In this document: in pieces, positions 1 to 9,315 of the stretch
How positions within the stretch are numbered: position 1 is the first letter of the stretch
Layout of the letters: the number at the start of each line of letters is the position of its first letter
Assembly (NCBI GenBank): GCA_023475455.1
Contig: JAMCVR010000016.1
Span: 1 to 9,315, forward strand
DNA: 9,315 nucleotides
DNA from: Thermoplasmatota archaeon
GTDB taxonomy: Bacteria > Pseudomonadota > Gammaproteobacteria > Burkholderiales > Thiobacillaceae
Direction of reading: 5' to 3'
Position numbers and translations under genes: made by a program
The notes under the pieces: model-generated
What the model was told of the DNA's origin: nothing
Databases searched by the model: none
Seen by the model: the letters and a program-made list of their open reading frames with translations, nothing else

Positions 1-127
1 GCTGGCGACTACGATTTCATCCTGATGGACTGCCCGCCGACGCTGAACCTGCTGACCGTCAACGCCTTTGCCGCGGCGGAGTCGGTGCTGATCCCGATGC
101 AATGCGAGTATTACGCGCTGGAAGGGC
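1..127 (+). repeat. Direct repeat copy 1 (parA internal duplication)
   Basis: These bases are identical to 376-502, an offset of 375 bp (125 codons). Copy 1 is cut by the window edge, so the true repeat may extend further left. At its right end the sequence switches from EYYALEG to RVLLADLD, a junction not expected in any ParA. If this is a tandem duplication, the unit is 127-501 and the window begins inside the upstream copy. Confidence 0.95.
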
Positions 128-846
128 GCGTGCTGCTGGCCGACCTCGATCCGCAGGGCAACGCGACCATGGGCTCGGGTATCGAAAAGCGCAGCGCGCT
201 CCCGACCGTGTACCAGATCCTGCTCAACCAGGTGAGCGTGCGCGACGCGCGGATGCGCTCCGGACCGGGCCATTTCGACGTCATTCCGGCCAACCGCGAG
301 CTCGCGGGCGCGGAGATCGATCTGGTCAACCTGGAGCAGCGCGACCTGCGCCTGAAGGTGGCGCTGGCGCAGGTGGCTGGCGACTACGATTTCATCCTGA
401 TGGACTGCCCGCCGACGCTGAACCTGCTGACCGTCAACGCCTTTGCCGCGGCGGAGTCGGTGCTGATCCCGATGCAATGCGAGTATTACGCGCTGGAAGG
501 GCTGACCGATCTGGTCGCCACCATCAAGAAGGTGAAGCAGCGGCTCAATCCGGACATCCGCATCGAGGGCCTCTTGCGGGTGATGTTCGACCCGCGCAGC
601 ACGCTGGCGCAGCAGGTGTCGGACCAGATCAAGCGGCATTTCGGCGACAAGGTCTACGACACCGTGATTCCACGCAACGTGCGGCTGGCGGAGGCGCCCA
701 GTCACGGGCTGCCGGTGCTGGCCTACGACCGTCAGTGCCGCGGTGCAAAAGCGTATATGGAACTGGCCGAGGAAATGCTCAAGCGCAGCCAACAGGGCAT
801 GCATTCAGGCCTCACAGCCAGGGAGAAAACAGATGGCCAAGCTTAA
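1..846 (+). CDS. parA: ParA/Soj chromosome-partitioning ATPase, 5'-partial, with internal duplication
   Basis: ParA is a deviant-Walker ATPase that binds DNA non-specifically when ATP-bound and moves or releases ParB-parS complexes during chromosome segregation. The frame is open from base 1, so the true start lies upstream. Visible residues 43-54 hold the Walker A' segment (VLLADLDPQGN). Residues 131-138 hold the Walker B segment (FILMDCPP). The C-terminal part (VMFDPRSTLAQQVS, VIPRNVRLAEAPS, GAKAYMELAEEML) is typical of chromosomal ParA. Oddly, residues 1-42 are an exact copy of residues 126-167 and carry an extra Walker B segment (FILMDCPP, residues 6-13) directly before Walker A'. In normal ParA the P-loop (GGxGKTT) and its following helix stand there; no P-loop is visible. 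Residues 43-281 alone look like an ordinary ParA body lacking about its first 30 residues. The stop at 844-846 overlaps the parB start by 14 bases, implying coupled translation. Family assignment is sure; integrity of the gene as given is doubtful. Confidence 0.9.
   Translation, partial: AGDYDFILMDCPPTLNLLTVNAFAAAESVLIPMQCEYYALEGRVLLADLDPQGNATMGSGIEKRSALPTVYQILLNQVSVRDARMRSGPGHFDVIPANRELAGAEIDLVNLEQRDLRLKVALAQVAGDYDFILMDCPPTLNLLTVNAFAAAESVLIPMQCEYYALEGLTDLVATIKKVKQRLNPDIRIEGLLRVMFDPRSTLAQQVSDQIKRHFGDKVYDTVIPRNVRLAEAPSHGLPVLAYDRQCRGAKAYMELAEEMLKRSQQGMHSGLTAREKTDGQA
376..502 (+). repeat. Direct repeat copy 2 (native context in parA)
   Basis: This copy is identical to 1-127. Here the flanks read as expected for ParA: upstream DLRLKVALAQVAGDYDF and downstream EYYALEGLTDLVATI. 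It is therefore the copy in native context. Confidence 0.95.
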
Positions 847-1687
847 GGGATTGGGGCGCGGACTCGACGCGCTCTTGGGCGGCGAAGACAATGCCGCGCC
901 GCCGCAGGGCGACCTGCGCATGATGCAGGTGGCGCATCTGGCGCCCGGAAAATACCAGCCGCGCACCCAGATGGACAGCGAATCGCTGCAGGAGCTCGCC
1001 GACTCCATCCGCGCGCAGGGGCTGATGCAGCCGATCCTGGCGCGCGAGGTCGCCGGCGGCTACGAAATCATCGCCGGCGAGCGGCGCTGGCGCGCGGCGC
1101 AGCTGGCCGGCCTCGCCGAAATCCCCGTGCTGGTGCGCGAGGTCGCCGACGAGGCGGTGGCGGCGATGGCGCTGATCGAAAACATTCAGCGCGAAGACCT
1201 CAACGCCATCGACGAGGCGCACGGCCTGCAGCGTTTGATCCAGGAATTCGGCATGACCCACGATGCGGTGGCGCAGGCGGTCGGCAAGTCGCGCGCGGCG
1301 GTGTCCAACCTGCTGCGGCTGCTCAACCTGTCGCGTCCGGTGCAGGACATGCTGACCGCCGGTCTCATCGAAATGGGTCATGCGCGGGCGCTGCTGCCCC
1401 TGCATGCGGGCGCGCAGCGCGAACTGGCGCACGAAATCGAGACCCGCGGGCTGTCGGTGCGCGAAGTCGAGCGCCGCGTGGCGCGGCTGAAGGACGCCCC
1501 CGCCGCGCCGCCGGCCAGGCAGGCGGTGTCGCGCGATATCCTGCGGCTGGAAGAAGCGCTGTCCGACGCCCTCGGCATGACGGCGCACGTGCAAACCGGC
1601 AGCAAGGGCGGCGGCAAGCTGACCCTGCAATTTGCGAGCGCGGACGAGCTGCAGGGCCTGCTGCAAAGGCTGGGAATCCGGCTGTAA
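833..1687 (+). CDS. parB: ParB/Spo0J chromosome-partitioning protein
   Basis: ParB is the centromere-binding CTPase that loads at parS and spreads along DNA as a clamp; its N-terminus stimulates the ParA ATPase. The product is 284 residues, usual for chromosomal ParB. Seen in order: an N-terminal ParA-contact peptide (KLKGLGRGLDALLG, about residues 3-16); the ParB/sulfiredoxin-like fold with the CTP-binding motifs GERRWRAA (residues 82-89) and ENIQREDLN (116-124); a helix-turn-helix at about 142-163 (VAQAVGKSRAAVSNLLRLL) for parS recognition; an Ala/Pro-rich linker near 222-230; and a C-terminal dimerisation region ending LQGLLQRLGIRL. The ATG at 833 is chosen because it has a good Shine-Dalgarno (GGGAG, 821-825) and gives the family's standard N-terminus. 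An upstream in-frame ATG at 743 lies inside parA and would add 30 non-homologous residues. The gene looks intact. Confidence 0.95.
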   Translation: MAKLKGLGRGLDALLGGEDNAAPPQGDLRMMQVAHLAPGKYQPRTQMDSESLQELADSIRAQGLMQPILAREVAGGYEIIAGERRWRAAQLAGLAEIPVLVREVADEAVAAMALIENIQREDLNAIDEAHGLQRLIQEFGMTHDAVAQAVGKSRAAVSNLLRLLNLSRPVQDMLTAGLIEMGHARALLPLHAGAQRELAHEIETRGLSVREVERRVARLKDAPAAPPARQAVSRDILRLEEALSDALGMTAHVQTGSKGGGKLTLQFASADELQGLLQRLGIRL

Positions 1688-1730
1688 AGGGGGCGGATCC
1701 GGGCGGGCAGGGGAGGGTGGGCATACAACA

Positions 1731-1750
1731 TCACTACGTAGTGGTAGTGA
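1731..1750. promoter_or_regulatory. Inverted repeat / hairpin between parB and atpI
   Basis: Bases 1732-1743 form a perfect 12-base palindrome (CACTACGTAGTG). The half-site GTAGTG is repeated directly at 1744-1749. As RNA, TCACTAC (1731-1737) can pair with GTAGTGA (1744-1750) around a six-base loop. No T-run follows, so it is not a canonical intrinsic terminator. It may be an operator or an mRNA structure; its function is unknown. Confidence 0.5.
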
Positions 1751-1755
1751 AATTC

Positions 1756-1776
1756 ATCATCAAGCGGTTTGATGAT
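1756..1776. promoter_or_regulatory. Inverted repeat overlapping a candidate -35 box
   Basis: ATCATCAA (1756-1763) and TTGATGAT (1769-1776) are perfect 8-base inverted arms around a 5-base spacer. The right arm ends on the first base of the candidate -35 hexamer of the atp promoter, the place expected for a repressor or activator site. It could also be a plain mRNA hairpin. No T-run follows. Confidence 0.5.
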
Positions 1777-1805
1777 TGCATAGACCTCCCTGATTCTAGT
1801 ATCAT
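1776..1805 (+). promoter_or_regulatory. Candidate sigma70-type promoter for the atp operon
   Basis: TTGCAT (1776-1781) and TATCAT (1800-1805) resemble -35 and -10 hexamers with an 18-base spacer, in an AT-richer patch within otherwise GC-rich DNA. Transcription would begin near 1811-1813, only a few bases before the atpI ATG. The call rests on consensus matching and position only; a promoter further upstream or read-through from parAB is also possible. Confidence 0.35.
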
Positions 1806-1814
1806 CGCCGGCTA

Positions 1815-3144
<1,330 letters not shown>

Positions 3145-3174
3145 TTTCTGTCGTAACGATTAACCGGTTTCCTG

Positions 3175-3449
<275 letters not shown>

Positions 3450-3502
3450 TTCGCGGGTTGACTCGGAACTTGTTCAAACCCCGTCATTAAAAAGGTGCGG
3501 AT

Positions 3503-3973
3503 ATGAATTTCAACGCAACTTTGATCGGCCAGTCCATCACGTTCATTTTCTTCGTGTGGTTCTGCATGAAGTTCGTGTGGCCGCCGATCATGAACGCGCT
3601 CGAAACGCGCAAGAAGCAGATCGCCGACGGCCTCGCCGCGGGCGATCGCGGCAAGCACGAACTGGAGCTGGCAGCCAAAAAGGCCGTCGACAGCCTGCGC
3701 GACGCCAAGGCCCAGGCGGCCGAGGTGATTGCCCAGGCTGAAAAGCGCGCGGCGCAAATCGTCGAAGAGGCGAAAACGGCTGCCAAGGAAGAAGGCGACC
3801 GTCAGCTGGCCGCCGCCCAGGCCAACATCGAGCAGGAAGCCAACCGCGCACGCGAAAGCCTGCGTGAACAGGTGGCGGCCCTGGCCCTGGCCGGCGCGGA
3901 AAAGATCCTGCGCCGCGAAGTCAACGCGCAGACGCATGCTGACCTTTTGGGCCAGCTGAAAGCCGAGCTGTAA
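3503..3973 (+). CDS. atpF: ATP synthase Fo subunit b
   Basis: Subunit b is the peripheral stalk, a dimer in proteobacteria, holding F1 still relative to subunit a. The 156-residue product equals the E. coli length. It has one N-terminal membrane segment (about residues 5-26, LIGQSITFIFFVWFCMKF), then a long, highly charged Ala-rich helix (about 30-135) that forms the right-handed coiled coil, and a C-terminal delta-binding part. A ribosome site AAGGTG lies at 3492-3497. The stop is separated from the atpH start by three bases, implying coupling. The gene is intact. Confidence 0.97.
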   Translation: MNFNATLIGQSITFIFFVWFCMKFVWPPIMNALETRKKQIADGLAAGDRGKHELELAAKKAVDSLRDAKAQAAEVIAQAEKRAAQIVEEAKTAAKEEGDRQLAAAQANIEQEANRARESLREQVAALALAGAEKILRREVNAQTHADLLGQLKAEL

Positions 3974-3976
3974 GCC

Positions 3977-4513
3977 ATGAGCGAACTGTCTACCCTGGCC
4001 CGTCCCTACGCCGAAGCGGTATTCCGCATGGCGCAGGGCGAAAACGACCTGGCGGGCTGGTCTTCGCGCATCGCGACGCTGGCGGCCATCGTCTCCGACG
4101 CCCAGGTGGCGCGCCTGATCGCCGACCCCGCGGTGTCGGCGGATCGTGTCGCCGGCCTGATCGTCGAGGTGGCCGGTGCTGACCTCGGCGAGCGCGGAGC
4201 CAACTTCGTCAAGGTGCTGGCCGAGAATGACCGGCTGCCGCTGCTGCCGGAAATCGGCGCGCAGTTCGAGACCCTGAAGGCCCAGGCCGAAGGCACGCTC
4301 GAGGTGACCATCACCAGCGCGCAGGAACTGACGCAGGCGCAGATCGACGACCTGGTGGCCGGTCTCAAGGCCAAGTTCAACCGTGCGGTGAACGTGCAGG
4401 TGGCGGTCGATCCCGAACTGATCGGCGGCGCGGTGATCACGATCGGCGACCAGGTGATAGACGGCTCGGTGAAAGGGCGGCTGCAGCGCATGTCCTTCGC
4501 CCTTCGGGCTTAA
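3977..4513 (+). CDS. atpH: ATP synthase F1 subunit delta
   Basis: Delta joins the b-dimer stalk to the top of the alpha3-beta3 hexamer. The 178-residue product matches the family (E. coli 177). It shows the N-terminal six-helix domain that binds the alpha N-terminus ([10 protein letters not shown] near residues 7-16; [17 protein letters not shown] in the middle) and the C-terminal b-binding part with the conserved [20 protein letters not shown] segment. The start has only a weak ribosome site and sits three bases after the atpF stop, so translation is probably coupled. The gene is intact. Confidence 0.97.
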   Translation: MSELSTLARPYAEAVFRMAQGENDLAGWSSRIATLAAIVSDAQVARLIADPAVSADRVAGLIVEVAGADLGERGANFVKVLAENDRLPLLPEIGAQFETLKAQAEGTLEVTITSAQELTQAQIDDLVAGLKAKFNRAVNVQVAVDPELIGGAVITIGDQVIDGSVKGRLQRMSFALRA

Positions 4514-4571
4514 GGCGCAGCCAGGCTCATCCAACAGATATTTATCGGAACCTCCCGGTTCGGAGAACAAA

Positions 4572-6113
4572 ATGCAATTGAATCCAAGCGAAATCAGCGA
4601 ACTGATTAAAGCCAAGATCGAAAACTTCGGTGCATCGAGCGAACTGCGCACCCAGGGCACGATCGTGTCCGTCACCGACGGCATCGTCCGCATTCATGGT
4701 CTGTCCGACGTGATGTCGGGTGAAATGATCGAAATGCCGGGCAACACCTTCGGCGTGGCCCTGAACCTCGAGCGCGACTCGGTCGGCGCGGTGATCCTGG
4801 GCGACTACGAGCACATCAAGGAGGGCGACGTCGCCAGGTGCACCGGCCGCATTCTCGAAGTGCCGGTCGGCCGCGGCCTGCTCGGCCGCGTGGTGAACTC
4901 GCTGGGCCAGCCGATCGACGGCAAGGGCCCAATCGCCGCAGACAGCACCATGCCGATCGAGCGCATCGCCCCCGGCGTGATCGAGCGTAAATCGGTCGAC
5001 CAGCCGGTGCAGACCGGCCTGAAGTCGATCGACTCCATGGTGCCGGTCGGCCGCGGCCAGCGCGAGTTGATCATCGGCGATCGCCAGACCGGCAAGACCG
5101 CGGTCGCGATCGACGCCATCATCAACCAGAAGGGCACCGGCGTTAAGTGCATCTACGTCGCCATCGGCCAGAAGGCTTCCTCGGTGGCCAACGTGGTGCG
5201 CAAGCTGGAAGAGCACGGCGCGATGGACCACACCATCGTCGTCGCCGCAACCGCGTCCGACGCCGCCGCCATGCAGTATATCGCACCGTATTCCGGCTGC
5301 ACCATGGGCGAGTTCTTCCGCGACATCGGCGAAGACGCGCTGATCGTGTACGACGATCTGACCAAGCAGGCCTGGGCCTACCGTCAGGTGTCGCTGCTGC
5401 TGCGCCGTCCGCCGGGTCGCGAAGCCTATCCGGGCGACGTGTTCTACCTGCACTCGCGTCTGCTGGAGCGCGCCGCGCGCGTCAACGCCGACTACGTCGA
5501 GAAGATCACCAACGGCGCCGTCAAGGGCAAGACCGGTTCGCTGACCGCGCTGCCGATCATCGAAACCCAGGCCGGCGACGTGTCCGCCTTCGTGCCGACC
5601 AACGTGATCTCGATTACCGACGGCCAGATCTTCCTCGAAACCGACCTCTTCAACGCCGGCATCCGTCCCGCGATCAACGCCGGCCTGTCGGTGTCCCGCG
5701 TCGGCGGCGCCGCGCAGACCAAGGTCATCAAGAAGCTCGGCGGCGGTATCCGCCTGGCGCTGGCGCAGTACCGCGAACTCGCGGCCTTCGCCCAGTTCGC
5801 CTCCGACCTCGACGAAGCCACCCGCAAGCAGCTGGAGCGCGGCCGTCGCGTGACCGAACTGATGAAGCAGGCGCAATACTCGCCGATGTCGGTTTCGCAC
5901 ATGGCGCTGACCCTGTTTGCCGTCAACAAGGGCTACATGGACGACGTCGAAGTCAACAAGATTCTGCCCTTCGAGTCCGCGCTGCTGGCCTTCGTGAAGT
6001 CCAAGTACGCCAGCATCCTGGACACCGTCGAAACCAGCGGCAACCTGGATGACGCCGCCGAAAAGGCGCTCACCGCCGCGGTGGACGAGTTCAAGAAAAC
6101 CGGCGTGTACTGA
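4572..6113 (+). CDS. atpA: ATP synthase F1 subunit alpha
   Basis: Alpha is the non-catalytic nucleotide-binding subunit of the F1 hexamer and supplies the arginine finger to the catalytic sites of beta. The 513-residue product equals E. coli AtpA in length. Seen: an N-terminal delta/b-contact helix ([17 protein letters not shown]), a beta-barrel (about 27-95), Walker A GDRQTGKT (169-176), Walker B region ALIVYDD (256-262), the arginine finger R376 in [12 protein letters not shown], and a helical C-terminal domain. A GGAG ribosome site lies at 4562-4565; a small hairpin (GAACC 4548-4552, GGTTC 4557-4561) abuts it. There is no internal duplication, in contrast to atpD. Confidence 0.98.
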   Translation: MQLNPSEISELIKAKIENFGASSELRTQGTIVSVTDGIVRIHGLSDVMSGEMIEMPGNTFGVALNLERDSVGAVILGDYEHIKEGDVARCTGRILEVPVGRGLLGRVVNSLGQPIDGKGPIAADSTMPIERIAPGVIERKSVDQPVQTGLKSIDSMVPVGRGQRELIIGDRQTGKTAVAIDAIINQKGTGVKCIYVAIGQKASSVANVVRKLEEHGAMDHTIVVAATASDAAAMQYIAPYSGCTMGEFFRDIGEDALIVYDDLTKQAWAYRQVSLLLRRPPGREAYPGDVFYLHSRLLERAARVNADYVEKITNGAVKGKTGSLTALPIIETQAGDVSAFVPTNVISITDGQIFLETDLFNAGIRPAINAGLSVSRVGGAAQTKVIKKLGGGIRLALAQYRELAAFAQFASDLDEATRKQLERGRRVTELMKQAQYSPMSVSHMALTLFAVNKGYMDDVEVNKILPFESALLAFVKSKYASILDTVETSGNLDDAAEKALTAAVDEFKKTGVY

Positions 6114-6125
6114 TAGGAGCCCAGC

Positions 6126-6998
6126 ATGGCTGCCGGAAAAGAGATACGGACCAAGATCAAGAGCGTGGAAAACACGCGCAAGATCACCAAGGCCATGGAA
6201 ATGGTCGCGGCGTCCAAGATGCGCCGCGCGCAGGACCGCATGAAGGCCGCGCGCCCGTACGCCGAGAAAATCGCCCGCGTGGCGACGCACCTGGCCTATG
6301 CGCACACGGAATACAAGCATCCGTTCGTGATCGCGCGCGACAAGGTCAAGCGCGTCGGCCTCATCGTCGTCACCTCGGACAAGGGTCTGTGCGGCGGCCT
6401 CAACACCAATGCCTTCCGCATGGTGGTGAACCAGATGAAGCAGTGGGAAGCCGCCGGCGTCGGCATCGACGTCACCGCGATCGGCAACAAGGGGCTGGGT
6501 TTCATGCAGCGACTCGGCGCCAACGTGGTGTCGCAGCTGACCGGCCTGGGCGACACCCCGCACATGGAGAAGCTGATCGGCCCGGTCAAGATCATGCTGG
6601 ATGCGTACCTGGAAGGCCGCATCGACGCGCTCTACATCGTCTACAACCGCTTCGTCAACACGATGAAGCAGGAGCCGACGCTGACCCAGCTGCTGCCGCT
6701 GGCAAAGATGGAAAGCCCCGAGGAAGCCAGCCTGAAAACGCACTGGGACTACATCTACGAGCCCGATGCCAAGCCGGTGGTCGACGGCATGCTGATGCGC
6801 TACATCGAATCGCTGGTGTATCAGGGCGTGGCCGAGAACATCGCGTGCGAACAGTCGGCGCGGATGGTGGCGATGAAGGCCGCGTCCGACAACGCCAAGG
6901 ACGTGATCGGCGAACTGAAGCTGGTTTACAACAAGACCCGTCAGGCCGCGATCACCAAGGAACTGTCCGAGATCGTCGCCGGTGCAGCCGCGGTTTGA
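6126..6998 (+). CDS. atpG: ATP synthase F1 subunit gamma
   Basis: Gamma is the central rotor shaft that couples c-ring rotation to conformational change in beta. The 290-residue product fits the family (E. coli 287). It has the conserved N-terminal helix ([20 protein letters not shown], from residue 5) and the C-terminal helix ([18 protein letters not shown]) that form the coiled-coil shaft, and between them a Rossmann-like domain with [10 protein letters not shown] (84-93). A TAGGAG ribosome site lies within the 12-base gap after the atpA stop. The gene is intact. Confidence 0.98.
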   Translation: MAAGKEIRTKIKSVENTRKITKAMEMVAASKMRRAQDRMKAARPYAEKIARVATHLAYAHTEYKHPFVIARDKVKRVGLIVVTSDKGLCGGLNTNAFRMVVNQMKQWEAAGVGIDVTAIGNKGLGFMQRLGANVVSQLTGLGDTPHMEKLIGPVKIMLDAYLEGRIDALYIVYNRFVNTMKQEPTLTQLLPLAKMESPEEASLKTHWDYIYEPDAKPVVDGMLMRYIESLVYQGVAENIACEQSARMVAMKAASDNAKDVIGELKLVYNKTRQAAITKELSEIVAGAAAV

Positions 6999-7014
6999 GC
7001 GCACGGCACACAGA

Positions 7015-7042
7015 ATTTAATTGATTAGGCCAAGATTTAATT
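7015..7042. repeat. AT-rich direct repeat before atpD
   Basis: ATTTAATT occurs at 7015-7022 and again at 7035-7042, spaced 20 bases, in the 60-base atpG-atpD gap. The stretch is strikingly AT-rich for this DNA and leads to a TTAGGA ribosome site upstream of the ATG at 7059. It may keep the leader unstructured for translation. I see no convincing promoter in it. Confidence 0.4.
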
Positions 7043-7049
7043 TACTTAG

Positions 7050-9315
<2,266 letters not shown>

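Noticed and set aside
743..832. Upstream in-frame extension of parB
   Set aside because: These 30 codons lie inside parA, have no ParB character, and the ATG at 833 has a good ribosome site.
102..923. Alternative + strand frame through parA
   Set aside because: The product is an Arg/Gly/Ala-rich shadow in the wrong frame; the partition ATPase motifs lie in frame 1.
1688..1776. Intrinsic terminator after parB
   Set aside because: The two hairpins lack a following T-run, so there is no good support for rho-independent termination.
4542..7004. 820-codon open frame on the minus strand across atpA and atpG
   Set aside because: It is a mirror of strong, family-matching + strand genes; GC-rich codon bias removes stops from the opposite strand. 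The translation is low-complexity (His/Arg/Val/Gly-rich) and resembles no known family.

Overview
The window is a GC-rich bacterial chromosome segment with all genes on the + strand: the 3' part of parA, then parB, then the F-type ATP synthase operon atpI-atpB-atpE-atpF-atpH-atpA-atpG-atpD. The right edge falls at or within a base or two of the expected end of atpD, so atpC (epsilon) should follow outside the window. The order parA-parB-atpIBEFHAGD(C) and the protein sequences fit a betaproteobacterium. A Thiobacillus/Hydrogenophilaceae-like member is possible, but the species cannot be fixed from sequence reading alone.

Layout: 1-846 parA (5' end missing, internally abnormal); 833-1687 parB, overlapping parA by 14 bases; 1688-1814 an intergenic region with two inverted repeats and a candidate sigma70-type promoter; 1815-2207 atpI; 2208-2301 a spacer with a large hairpin; 2302-3144 atpB (a); 3210-3449 atpE (c); 3503-3973 atpF (b); 3977-4513 atpH (delta); 4572-6113 atpA (alpha); 6126-6998 atpG (gamma); 7059 to the window end atpD (beta). 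ParA and ParB form a chromosome-partition pair that acts on parS sites. The atp genes encode the membrane sector Fo (a, b, c) and the catalytic sector F1 (alpha, beta, gamma, delta; epsilon outside) of a proton-driven ATP synthase.

The striking feature is not a new system but two perfect, in-frame internal tandem duplications in otherwise ordinary housekeeping genes. In atpD an 879-bp unit (293 codons, covering the end of the beta-barrel and nearly the whole nucleotide-binding domain) is present twice with no base difference that I can find. This would give a beta subunit of about 752 residues instead of about 459. In parA, bases 1-127 repeat 376-502 exactly (period 375 bp, 125 codons), so a Walker B segment sits directly upstream of the Walker A' segment, where the Walker A (P-loop) region should be. 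Zero divergence in both cases points to very recent duplication or, more likely, to assembly or sequence-construction error. The remaining genes look intact and of normal length. Lesser observations are a parS-like 16-mer in the 5' end of atpD, a strong hairpin between atpI and atpB, and a U-rich leader in front of atpE.
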